A stretch of 64,000 nucleotides of DNA from Pseudoalteromonas sp. MEBiC 03607. GTDB lineage: Bacteria > Pseudomonadota > Gammaproteobacteria > Enterobacterales > Alteromonadaceae. Under the pieces are notes generated by a model that was not told the origin of the DNA, did no database searches, and saw only the letters and a list, made by a program, of their open reading frames with translations. Each line of letters opens with the position of its first letter. Positions within the stretch are counted from its first letter, which is position 1. The position numbers and the translations under genes were made by a program. This document shows positions 54,381 to 62,688 of the stretch, in pieces. Location: contig NZ_SRRY01000001.1 in the NCBI RefSeq assembly GCF_004792295.1, forward strand, positions 2,118,501-2,182,500, in the 5' to 3' direction.

Positions 54381-55431
54381 TGTTTGTTCCTGCTAAAAAG
54401 CCGCGTGGTAATTGCATTGTAATACAGTGAAGGCTGCCAAATTGGTGAATAATTGGCACGCAATTAATACCCACCACAGTATGATCTGGGTATGCTTTGG
54501 CAACCTGACCAAGTGCAAGTTGGTCGTTTTCATCACCATAATTTGGTACTAAAACGGTTTTATTGATAATTAAATAATTAGCGTATGTGGCAGGGAGTCT
54601 GTCACCATCTTCATTAAAAACAGCTTTTGGCCAAGGTAAGGCGATCAGCGTGTAGTTTTCACCTTCTGCTGTTTTAAATGATTGCAGTTGCTTTTCCATT
54701 GCATCAAGGGCAGCAAAATGCTCATCATTTTTATCATAACACTGTACATATACAAGGGTGTTGTTTGGTGCAAAACGTACCAGTGTATCAATATGGCTGT
54801 CGGTATCATCACCAGCAAGGTAGCCGTGGTCAACCCAAAGGAAAGACGTAGCACCAAGTTGCTCAACTAGCGTTTGTTCTATATCTGCTTTTGTAAGTGC
54901 TGGGTTACGATTTGGATTTAACAAGCACTCGCTTGTAGTCAGTAGTACGCCGTGCTCGTTGATTTCGACGCCGCCGCCTTCAAGAACCAGTTCACTTTGC
55001 TGATAACCATTTTTAGGGTTTGCAACTTGCTTTACAAGCACTTGGTTAATTTGGTTATCAAGTTCACTTGCAAATTTATTGCCCCAACCATTAAAAATAA
55101 AATCTATTACTTTTAATTCTGTTGCGTCATCAATATTCGCACAGGTTAATGGGCCATGGTCGCGTGCCCAAGTATCGTTACAGGGTGTCACCACAAAGTG
55201 AATGCGCTTAGCATCAACATTTGCGGTTTCAAGTAATCCGGCAATATGTGCTTTGAGCGTATTATCATGAGCCACAATGACAACATCTTGTTGCTGGCTT
55301 ATTGCTTGGCAAAGTGCCACATACACAGGCTCTACAGCCGTTAAATTTGCAGCCCAATCAGTATCTTGGTGTGGCCAAGTAAGCATAACAGCATCTTGCT
55401 CAGCCCATTCAGGTAAAAGTCTAAATTTCAT
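54373..55431 (-). CDS. aguA: Agmatine deiminase
   Basis: This 352-residue enzyme hydrolyses agmatine to N-carbamoylputrescine. Motifs include NDTWARDHGP, the Glu-Gly-Gly-Gly loop (ELVLEGGGVEINEHG), HIDTLVRF and the catalytic Cys near the C-terminus in GSLHCITMQLPRG. Neither possible start (ATG 55431, TTG 55446) has a clear ribosome site; I prefer the ATG. Coupled to aguB. An arginine decarboxylase gene that would make agmatine is not in the window. Confidence 0.94.
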   Translation of the reverse strand: MKFRLLPEWAEQDAVMLTWPHQDTDWAANLTAVEPVYVALCQAISQQQDVVIVAHDNTLKAHIAGLLETANVDAKRIHFVVTPCNDTWARDHGPLTCANIDDATELKVIDFIFNGWGNKFASELDNQINQVLVKQVANPKNGYQQSELVLEGGGVEINEHGVLLTTSECLLNPNRNPALTKADIEQTLVEQLGATSFLWVDHGYLAGDDTDSHIDTLVRFAPNNTLVYVQCYDKNDEHFAALDAMEKQLQSFKTAEGENYTLIALPWPKAVFNEDGDRLPATYANYLIINKTVLVPNYGDENDQLALGQVAKAYPDHTVVGINCVPIIHQFGSLHCITMQLPRGFLAGTNND

Positions 55432-55515
55432 GAAGGTAATAAACAAACTAAGGTGGGGCTAGTTTAGCATTTTAGCCATAGATGTCAGCTTTTTGTGCGC
55501 GATAAAGCGTGATTT

Positions 55516-56109
55516 TTAACTGTCTTGCGAATTGTTTTCTTGTTGACGTTTTTTTAGTTGGCGAGTTTGGGCATGTAAGGCCGCTCTTACGACTAAATCT
55601 TGGTCAGCATCACGAATCGCCGTAAACAATAAGGTATATTGGTATTTATCATCATCACATTTTTCAATGGCGACTAATTCGGTATAGCAATAAATGGCAG
55701 ATGCTTCGTGTTGTAAGAATAATTTAGTGCGAAATGTCTGTCCAAGTTCATACACTTCTGATGAGGTTAATTTTACACCGCCACCGCCATAGCTATCGCA
55801 ATAGTTAGCGTCATCTTCTGGCTGTTCAGAGGCTAAAATATGGCTCATAATCAAATCAATTTTACGTGATTGTGCTTGTAAAAAAAGTGCTAGTTCTTGT
55901 GCAACATCACCTAGGTTTCTAAGCGGGCGTAAGGTTGCTTGCTCAAGCTCATTTACTTCGTTAGCAAGTTTAAATAAAGCGGGGATATCAGCTTCGAGTT
56001 CAGCATTGGTTTTTGGCACAGCTTCAGGTTCAACGGCGTATAAATTGACGCGATTGCTCTCGTTGATTTGAAAAAATTGTTCAAATTCGGCTAATTTTTG
56101 ATTATTCAT
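55516..56109 (-). CDS. PilZ-like domain protein (putative cyclic di-GMP effector)
   Basis: This 197-residue protein has a helical N-terminal half with coiled-coil character (about residues 45-105) and a C-terminal half that looks like a PilZ domain: NYCDSYGGGGVKLT fits the (D/N)xSxxG motif, followed by an alternating-strand pattern and the closing LLFTAIRDADQDLVVRAALHA. The arginine motif (RxxxR) is not clear, so cyclic di-GMP binding is uncertain. I use the ATG at 56109 because GGAG lies 7 bases upstream. It stands alone with two diguanylate cyclases elsewhere in the window. Confidence 0.6.
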   Translation of the reverse strand: MNNQKLAEFEQFFQINESNRVNLYAVEPEAVPKTNAELEADIPALFKLANEVNELEQATLRPLRNLGDVAQELALFLQAQSRKIDLIMSHILASEQPEDDANYCDSYGGGGVKLTSSEVYELGQTFRTKLFLQHEASAIYCYTELVAIEKCDDDKYQYTLLFTAIRDADQDLVVRAALHAQTRQLKKRQQENNSQDS

Positions 56110-56179
56110 GCTGCACTCCACACATCTTTCCTTAATACTAGCGCTCGAAGCAGTAAATTGCTAGTAATCAAATAATCAA

Positions 56180-56208
56180 AAAAAAGGGCAAACTCATTGT
56201 TTGCCCTT
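56180..56208 (-). terminator. Rho-independent terminator of the RND operon
   Basis: AAGGGCAAAC/GTTTGCCCTT closes over TCATT and is followed on the minus strand by TTTTTTTT. It lies 7 bases after the permease stop. Confidence 0.9.
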
Positions 56209-56214
56209 CATTTT

Positions 56215-59200
56215 TTACAGGTTACCCTCTTGGGTTTTGACATGTTCTTGCTGGTGATGTTTTGCTATCTCATCAGCAAGCTCTTGTCTTGAGCGTTTTT
56301 CAGTTAACTTACGCGCCGTTAACCAATAAAAGAACAGTGGCACGAAGAATACCGCAAGGAATGTTGCAGCCATCATACCGCCCATAACACCCGTACCAAC
56401 ACTATGACGAGCTCCCGCACCTGCACCAGAGCTCAGTACTAACGGCACAACACCTAAAATGAAGGCTAGAGAGGTCATAATAATTGGTCTAAAACGTAAA
56501 CGTGCAGCTTCAAGTGCAGCAGTACTTGCGCTCCAACCTTGTTGATGTTTCATCAAGGCGTATTCAACGATAAGAATCGCGTTTTTGCTGGCAAGACCAA
56601 GTAGTGTGACAAGACCAATTTGGAAATACACATCGTTTGTCATGCCGACAACCCATACTGCTATAAGCGCACCAAATGTGCCAAATGGCAGGGCAAGCAT
56701 GACAGACAGCGGTAGTGACCAACGCTCATAAAGAGCTGCTAGAATCAAAAATACCATGATCACAGCAAGACCTAAGGCAATGCCCGTGGTACCTGAACTG
56801 CGTTTTTCTTGGAATGCAGAGCCTGTCCATTCGTAGGTCATATTAGGTGGTAGTACTGCTTGTGCAATACGTTCTACCTCAGCAATGGCTTGACCCGAGC
56901 TGTAACCCGGTGCTGCATTACCCATTAGTTTAACTGCTGGTAAGTTGTTATAACGGTTAAGGTTTTCAGGGCCACGGCTATACTCGATAGTGGTAAAGGC
57001 TGAAAGCGGCACCATAGTACCTTGGTTGTTTTTAACATAGATACGACCAATGTCATCAGGCTTCATTCTAAATTCAGCGTCTGCAGACATCAGTACTTGC
57101 CATGCGCGACCAAATTTATTGAAGTCGTTAACGTAATAAGTCCCTAAATTACCAGCAAGGGCAGTGAACGCGTCATCAATTTTGACACCCATGGCACGCG
57201 CTTGCTCACGGTCAACATCAACACGTAGCTGTGGTGCATCAGGGCGCCAAAGTGTTTGCAAGCCACTGATAATAGGGCTTTTTTGTGCTTCAGCTGTCAT
57301 CAACTGCATTGCATGTTGTAGCTTATCTGGGTCGCTATCACCTTTGTTTTGAATGTAGAATTCAAAACCACCAGTGTTACCTAAACCAAAAATAGCAGGA
57401 GGGTTAAAGGCAAGCACGAGTGCCTCTTTAATACCCGCTGTTTTCATGAAGAGCTCTTGCACTAGCGCTTTGGTATCAACTTCACGCTCATCCCAGTGCT
57501 TTTGCGTCACGAATAAGGTTGCAGCACTGTTTTTGTAACCACCGCCAATAAAGTCAAAACCTGTAAACGCCACTACGTTTTCGTTAGCTGGGTTTGATTG
57601 TACGGCTTTGACAACTTGCTGTGTTACTTGCTCGGTGCGCTCAAGCGATGACCCATCTGGTAAGAAGATGGCAGAGATGTAATAACCTTGGTCTTCATCT
57701 GGTACAAGTGAACCAGGCGTATTTTGCCAAAGGCCAATTGTAGCAGCAACCATACCTGTCATTAAGATCACACCTAACAGACCACGGCGCACCATAAAAC
57801 CAACAGCACCTACATAACGGCCAGTGATCTTGGTAAACATGTCGTTAAACCATAAGAAAAAACGGGCGGTTTGTTTGTGTTCTTGTTTTAAAATAAGCAC
57901 ACAAAGAGCTGGCGTCATAGTTAAGGCAACCACACCCGATAAACTTACAGCAATCGAAATAGTAATTGCGAACTGGCGGAATAACTCACCGGTTAAGCCA
58001 CCTAAAAATGCAATTGGCACAAATACAGAGCAAAGTACTAAAACAATTGCAACCACTGGGCCACTTACTTCGCCCATGGCTTTAACGGCAGCTTCTCGAG
58101 CGCCTAGGCCTTCTTCGTGCATAATACGTTCAACGTTTTCAAGTACCACGATGGCATCATCAACAACAATACCAATCGACAACACCATGCCGAATAAGGT
58201 GAGTGAGTTAATTGAGTAACCCAGCATATACATGCCAGCAAATGTGCCTAGTAGTGAAACCGGTACTGCAAGAGTCGGAATAAGCGTTGCGCGCCAGTTT
58301 TGTAAGAATAAATACACCACTAAGAATACCAGTACCATGGCTTCAAGTAGTGTTTTTACTACTTCACGAATTGATACTTCAACAAAGCGGGTTGTGTCGT
58401 AAGAGGTTAAATGAGCAAGACCGGTAGGGAACTGGCTTTTCATTTCTTCAATAACACTGTTTACTTCTTCAGCCACATCAAGAGCATTAGCACCCGGCTG
58501 TAAGAAGATACCTAGCAGTACCGCTTCTTTACCGTTAATCGTCCCTTTGAAGTTATAATCTTTCGAACCGAGCTCAACGCGGGCAACGTCTTTTAAGCGT
58601 AAGCTACTGCCGTCAGTATTTGAACGAATAATGATGTTTTCAAACTGCTCAGGCTCAGATAAACGGCCTTGTGCTGTAACACTATAAACCAGTTCTTGTG
58701 GAGATTGAGTTGTTGGCGTAGCACCAATTTTACCTGCGGCATATTGCGAGTTTTGTACGCGGATTGCGCCGGCAATTTCTTCAACCGTAACCCCTAATTG
58801 ACTCATTACATCAGGGCGTAGCCAAATGCGCATAGCATAATCTTTAGCACCAAAAATTTGTACACTCGTTGTACCAGGAATTCGTTTAATACGGTCAAGC
58901 ACGTTCATAGTGACATAGTTAGATGTCCATAAACTCGAGCGTGTACCATCTGGTGAGTAAAAGGCATGCACTTGTAAAAAGCTAGAAGAACCTTTTTGAA
59001 CCACGACACCTTGGCGGCGTGTTTCTTCAGGTAAACGTGCTTCAACCTGTTTTACACGGTTATTTACGTTTACAGCGGCTTGGTCAACATCAGTACCAAT
59101 TTCAAAAGTAACTTCGATTGTGGTTGAACCAGCACTGGTTGACGTTGATGACATATACATCATGCCTTCAACACCGGTAATGGCATTTTCTATCGGCGTA

Positions 59201-59388
59201 GCAACGGTTTGTTCGAGTACTCCTGCAGATGCGCCAGGGTAGGCCGCGGTGACTTGTACAACCGGTGGTGCTATTTCAGGGTATTGCGCAACTGGTAAGC
59301 TACGCATCGCAGCAAGGCCCGCAAGCACAATAACAATAGATATAACAAACGCAAAAATGGGTCTGTCTATAAAGTAACGAGAAAACAT
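56215..59388 (-). CDS. RND multidrug efflux permease (AcrB/MexB type)
   Basis: This 1057-residue inner-membrane protein is a HAE1-type RND pump. The N-terminus MFSRYFIDRPIFAFVISIVIVLAG is typical, TM4 has the proton-relay Asp pair in GIVVDDAIVVLENVER, and the end has GVMGGMMAATFLAVFFVPLFFYW. Full length, with 12 predicted membrane helices and two large periplasmic loops. GGGAG precedes the ATG. It is 14 bases after its adaptor gene; no outer-membrane channel gene is in the operon, so a shared TolC is likely. Substrates are probably hydrophobic drugs or bile-like compounds, by family. Confidence 0.94.
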   Translation of the reverse strand: MFSRYFIDRPIFAFVISIVIVLAGLAAMRSLPVAQYPEIAPPVVQVTAAYPGASAGVLEQTVATPIENAITGVEGMMYMSSTSTSAGSTTIEVTFEIGTDVDQAAVNVNNRVKQVEARLPEETRRQGVVVQKGSSSFLQVHAFYSPDGTRSSLWTSNYVTMNVLDRIKRIPGTTSVQIFGAKDYAMRIWLRPDVMSQLGVTVEEIAGAIRVQNSQYAAGKIGATPTTQSPQELVYSVTAQGRLSEPEQFENIIIRSNTDGSSLRLKDVARVELGSKDYNFKGTINGKEAVLLGIFLQPGANALDVAEEVNSVIEEMKSQFPTGLAHLTSYDTTRFVEVSIREVVKTLLEAMVLVFLVVYLFLQNWRATLIPTLAVPVSLLGTFAGMYMLGYSINSLTLFGMVLSIGIVVDDAIVVLENVERIMHEEGLGAREAAVKAMGEVSGPVVAIVLVLCSVFVPIAFLGGLTGELFRQFAITISIAVSLSGVVALTMTPALCVLILKQEHKQTARFFLWFNDMFTKITGRYVGAVGFMVRRGLLGVILMTGMVAATIGLWQNTPGSLVPDEDQGYYISAIFLPDGSSLERTEQVTQQVVKAVQSNPANENVVAFTGFDFIGGGYKNSAATLFVTQKHWDEREVDTKALVQELFMKTAGIKEALVLAFNPPAIFGLGNTGGFEFYIQNKGDSDPDKLQHAMQLMTAEAQKSPIISGLQTLWRPDAPQLRVDVDREQARAMGVKIDDAFTALAGNLGTYYVNDFNKFGRAWQVLMSADAEFRMKPDDIGRIYVKNNQGTMVPLSAFTTIEYSRGPENLNRYNNLPAVKLMGNAAPGYSSGQAIAEVERIAQAVLPPNMTYEWTGSAFQEKRSSGTTGIALGLAVIMVFLILAALYERWSLPLSVMLALPFGTFGALIAVWVVGMTNDVYFQIGLVTLLGLASKNAILIVEYALMKHQQGWSASTAALEAARLRFRPIIMTSLAFILGVVPLVLSSGAGAGARHSVGTGVMGGMMAATFLAVFFVPLFFYWLTARKLTEKRSRQELADEIAKHHQQEHVKTQEGNL

Positions 59389-59402
59389 AAGACTCCCTGT
59401 GC

Positions 59403-60605
59403 TTATTCTGCGTGGCTTGAGTTAGTGGTTGGTTTGCCAACATTGACTGGCATACCCGGGAAGAAAATACGTGCCATGCCATCAACAATAACTTGGTCGC
59501 CTTCTTTTAACCCACTTCGAATCAACCAAAAATTTTGGTATTGCTCGTTTTCTGGTTTTTTGATCCATTCACCTACAGTGACAGGGGCAGGTAACGCAAC
59601 ATCCATGCCTTGCTCGTTTTTGCTTACTACATAAACAAATTTACCGGTGCCGTTATCAAGCACGGCACGTTGTGGCACGATGAAAGCGTTTTTACGAACT
59701 GCACCACTTAACTCAACGCGCACGAATTGGCCCGGGCGAAGTTGGTAATCAGGGTTAGGGATAATTGCCTGAAACTCACTGGTACCTGTGTTCGGGTTAA
59801 TACGGACATCAGAGAAATTAACTTCACCGGTTTTGCTGTATAAAGAACCGTCTTGTAATTTGATTTGTGTTTGCCAGTGGCCTTGCTCAGGTAAAGTGAG
59901 TGAGCCATTTTTAACATCTTGACGCATTTGTAATTGTTCACGCTCAGATAAGCCAAAACGAATGCGAATCGGATCAAACTGAGTCATTTGCGTTAATAAT
60001 AAATCTGGGCCAGAAACATAAGTGCCTTCAGAAACAAACTCACGACCCATTACACCTGCGACAGGGGCTTTAACTTGCGCATATTCAAGATTAAGTTGTG
60101 CTTCTTTCAAAGCTACTTTAGCGGCAGCTAAATCTGTTTTTGCAATATCATTGGCTGAACTTGCGTTATCGTAGTCACGCTGCGAAACAGATTTCTCGAC
60201 ACGTAGCTTTGCTAAACGTTTTACATCACGCTCTGCCTGAATTAAAGCTGCCTTTGCGCCATCAAGTGCTGCTTGAGCGCGGTCAACCGCAAGTTGATAA
60301 GGTTCAAGATCAATAGTGAATAATGATTGGCCTTGCTCTACACGTTGGCCCTCTTCAAAGTTACGTGACTCAAGAATACCGGTAACGCGAGCACGAACTT
60401 CGACTTCTTTTGAACCAGATAACGTTGCAGGCAGCTCGATAGTAAAAGGCACATCTTCAGTTTTCATGGTCATTGTGGCAACCGCAGCAGGGTGCATTTG
60501 ACCTTGCTGCTCCGGTGCTTTAGAGCAAGCAGATAAAAGTATAGGTGCAGTAACCAATAATAAAGCAGATAAAGATAATTTGGCAGGTGCGAAAGGCAGA
60601 CGCAT
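59403..60605 (-). CDS. RND efflux adaptor lipoprotein (AcrA/MexA type)
   Basis: This 400-residue periplasmic adaptor is lipid-anchored: its signal ends in PILLSAC. It has the barrel-sandwich, a helical hairpin (about residues 105-170), the lipoyl halves around EVRARVTGILESRNFEEGQRV, and a beta-barrel with FGLSEREQLQM. The ATG at 60605 has GGAG 6 bases before it; an extension to 60623 is open. First gene of the two-gene efflux operon. Confidence 0.93.
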   Translation of the reverse strand: MRLPFAPAKLSLSALLLVTAPILLSACSKAPEQQGQMHPAAVATMTMKTEDVPFTIELPATLSGSKEVEVRARVTGILESRNFEEGQRVEQGQSLFTIDLEPYQLAVDRAQAALDGAKAALIQAERDVKRLAKLRVEKSVSQRDYDNASSANDIAKTDLAAAKVALKEAQLNLEYAQVKAPVAGVMGREFVSEGTYVSGPDLLLTQMTQFDPIRIRFGLSEREQLQMRQDVKNGSLTLPEQGHWQTQIKLQDGSLYSKTGEVNFSDVRINPNTGTSEFQAIIPNPDYQLRPGQFVRVELSGAVRKNAFIVPQRAVLDNGTGKFVYVVSKNEQGMDVALPAPVTVGEWIKKPENEQYQNFWLIRSGLKEGDQVIVDGMARIFFPGMPVNVGKPTTNSSHAE

Positions 60606-61052
60606 GTTTACTCCACAGTCCAATTGTTAAGCAAGTAAGCAAAGAAATGCCATCCAAAACTCAAAGGCAGTCCTATGCAATTTTAAAGTTCGCTTAGTTT
60701 ATACCCAAAATAGCAAAAGGTACACCCTTTAGTTTACTTTTGCTCGGATTATATCGATACAAAAAACTACTTTAATGAGGATTATTAAAACGAGTTAGCA
60801 AAGTAAACCAGTAGAAATCACATTTATCTACTTTTGAGGCTTGGTTAGTCATTGTTTATTAGATTTGCTGTGATGGTAAGTTGGTTATACAAATGTACTA
60901 AAATCAGCAGCTTTCCTTAAATAAATGTAAGGTATAAATATGATTTTATTTGGGTGTATTAACGTGAGGCACAAAATTTTAACAAATGGCTTGTAATTAA
61001 ACTGAAATCTCGTACCCTAAAGCAATAAAAATATAATAAATGTGAGTTAAGG
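60606..61052. promoter_or_regulatory. 447-base divergent promoter region between the efflux and ECF sigma genes
   Basis: No gene is seen. Promoters for the adaptor gene (minus) and the sigma gene (plus) must both lie here. The one clear structure is a perfect 8-base inverted repeat, AGCAAAAG (60712-60719) and CTTTTGCT (60737-60744), with a 17-base spacer, about 107 bases upstream of the adaptor start. It could be an operator for an unlinked regulator. Confidence 0.5.
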
Positions 61053-61613
61053 ATGACAGATAGAACAGGTGTGATCACTGCTTTTACTGAGATATCGAGC
61101 AAGCTTAGGCGCTTTGTATCACGTATCGTCAGCCCTGATGATGTAGAAGATATTGTGCAAGAGACGTTTATCAAAAGTTATGAGGCCGATCTTAGACAAA
61201 ATATCGAGTACACTCATAGTTATATGCTGAAAACGGCAAAACATTTAGCACTAAACCATATTGCTAAATGGGATAATAAATATAAAGAGTCGTTAGATGA
61301 GCAACAACAAGTTGAGCATCAAATGCGCTCAATGGCCTTAGAAGATGAAGTGACCTCAAAAGAACGCTTTTTGTTTTTTTGCCGAGTAACTAACGAACTA
61401 AGTCCACAAGTAAAAAAATGCTTTATTTTAAAGAAAGTCTACGGCCTAAGCCAAAAGGAAATTGCTGCTAAAATGGAACTCAGCGAAAGCACTGTTGAAA
61501 AACACATAGCCAAAGGCTTATTACATGTTCACCGAGCAATGAAATCTCACGACGTTCAAACCCACAGTCACCCTACAACCACAGAGTTCGCTGCTAAAGA
61601 GGTGAACAAATGA
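61053..61613 (+). CDS. ECF sigma factor (FecI-like)
   Basis: This 186-residue sigma-70 family ECF factor has region 2 at about residues 10-80 (DDVEDIVQETFIKSYEA) and region 4 at about 120-170 (VKKCFILKKVYGLSQKEIAAKMELSESTVEKHIAKGL). Its stop overlaps the start of the FecR-like anti-sigma gene by 4 bases (ATGA). With the TonB receptor downstream it makes a cell-surface signalling locus; it probably directs transcription of that receptor gene. The C-terminal tail (HSHPTTTEFAAKEVNK) has no conserved motif. Confidence 0.9.
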   Translation: MTDRTGVITAFTEISSKLRRFVSRIVSPDDVEDIVQETFIKSYEADLRQNIEYTHSYMLKTAKHLALNHIAKWDNKYKESLDEQQQVEHQMRSMALEDEVTSKERFLFFCRVTNELSPQVKKCFILKKVYGLSQKEIAAKMELSESTVEKHIAKGLLHVHRAMKSHDVQTHSHPTTTEFAAKEVNK

Positions 61614-62680
61614 GTAATGTTCACCCGTTTTCATCAAAAGAAATGATTCAAGAGCAGGCGAGTCAGTGGATAAGCGCCATTGACCGTGGTTTATCAAAAG
61701 ATGAAGTAAGCCAATTACATATGTGGGCCCATCAAAGTGCTGCACACCAAGAAGCACTTTTTGAGCTTGCAACCTTGTGGGATGAAATGAGTGTACTTAA
61801 CGAGCTAAGTAGCCTGTTTCCTTACAAAGCACCACAAAAACAACCCGCAGTATTTGGCATGGCAACAGCCGCCAGCTTTTTAATTGTGATGCTGTTTGGT
61901 TGCATTATGTTGATTTATTCTAGTTATTGGCAAAGTGAAGAGAACGATTACGCGAAGTTTAATAAGATTTACCGGACAAAAGTGGGTGAGCAAGCTACAT
62001 TCGTCTTGCCAGATAGCACGATTGTACAACTTAATACCAATACAAAACTTGAAGTGGCTTATACGGGAACTCGTCGCCAGTTAATTTTAAACCGTGGCGA
62101 AGGGCGTTTTAACGTTGCTAAAGATGCAAGCCGTCCATTTACAGTGATCGCGGGTGATAAATCTTTTACTGCACTTGGTACAGTGTTTAATGTTCAGCGA
62201 AATACTGCATCAGACTTAGAATTAGTGGTCACTGAAGGCAAAGTAATGATTGCCGATCCAAATACTCATGTTGATGCAAGTGACTTTGACAGATTAAAAA
62301 GTGCTTCAGATAACAGCTCTGACATAAAAAAACTAAAAGCGAATGTTGTTATATCTGGTGAAAAAGCGCTGATTAAACACAGTAAAACTGAGCCAATTAA
62401 GCAGCTTTCAGCAGATGATGTGCAACGCGATCTTGCATGGCAACATGGAATGCTGATCTTTAGTGGTGAACCATTAAGCGAGGCACTTCAAGAAGTTAGT
62501 CGTTATACAGCAACGAGATTTGAGCTTAGCGATCCTGAACTTGCATCTTTGAAGGTAGCTGGTGTGTTTAAAGCTGGCGATATTAAAGGCCTACTTGATT
62601 CACTACAGGCAAATTTGTCAGTTAATCATCAACGTTTGGGTGAGCATCGTGTTAGCTTAACGTTCGCTGCAAAAGGTTAG
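61610..62680 (+). CDS. FecR-family anti-sigma factor / transmembrane sensor
   Basis: This 356-residue inner-membrane protein holds the ECF sigma factor until the receptor signals. It has a cytoplasmic DUF4880-like N-terminus (QWISAIDRGLSKDEVSQL), one membrane helix at about residues 82-104, the FecR domain (VGEQATFVLPDSTIVQLNTN, about 120-215), and a C-terminal STN-like domain (DUF4974: GEPLSEALQEVSRYTATRF onward). The gene overlaps the sigma gene by 4 bases and ends 8 bases before the receptor gene. Confidence 0.9.
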   Translation: MSNVHPFSSKEMIQEQASQWISAIDRGLSKDEVSQLHMWAHQSAAHQEALFELATLWDEMSVLNELSSLFPYKAPQKQPAVFGMATAASFLIVMLFGCIMLIYSSYWQSEENDYAKFNKIYRTKVGEQATFVLPDSTIVQLNTNTKLEVAYTGTRRQLILNRGEGRFNVAKDASRPFTVIAGDKSFTALGTVFNVQRNTASDLELVVTEGKVMIADPNTHVDASDFDRLKSASDNSSDIKKLKANVVISGEKALIKHSKTEPIKQLSADDVQRDLAWQHGMLIFSGEPLSEALQEVSRYTATRFELSDPELASLKVAGVFKAGDIKGLLDSLQANLSVNHQRLGEHRVSLTFAAKG

Positions 62681-62688
62681 TTCTGCCT

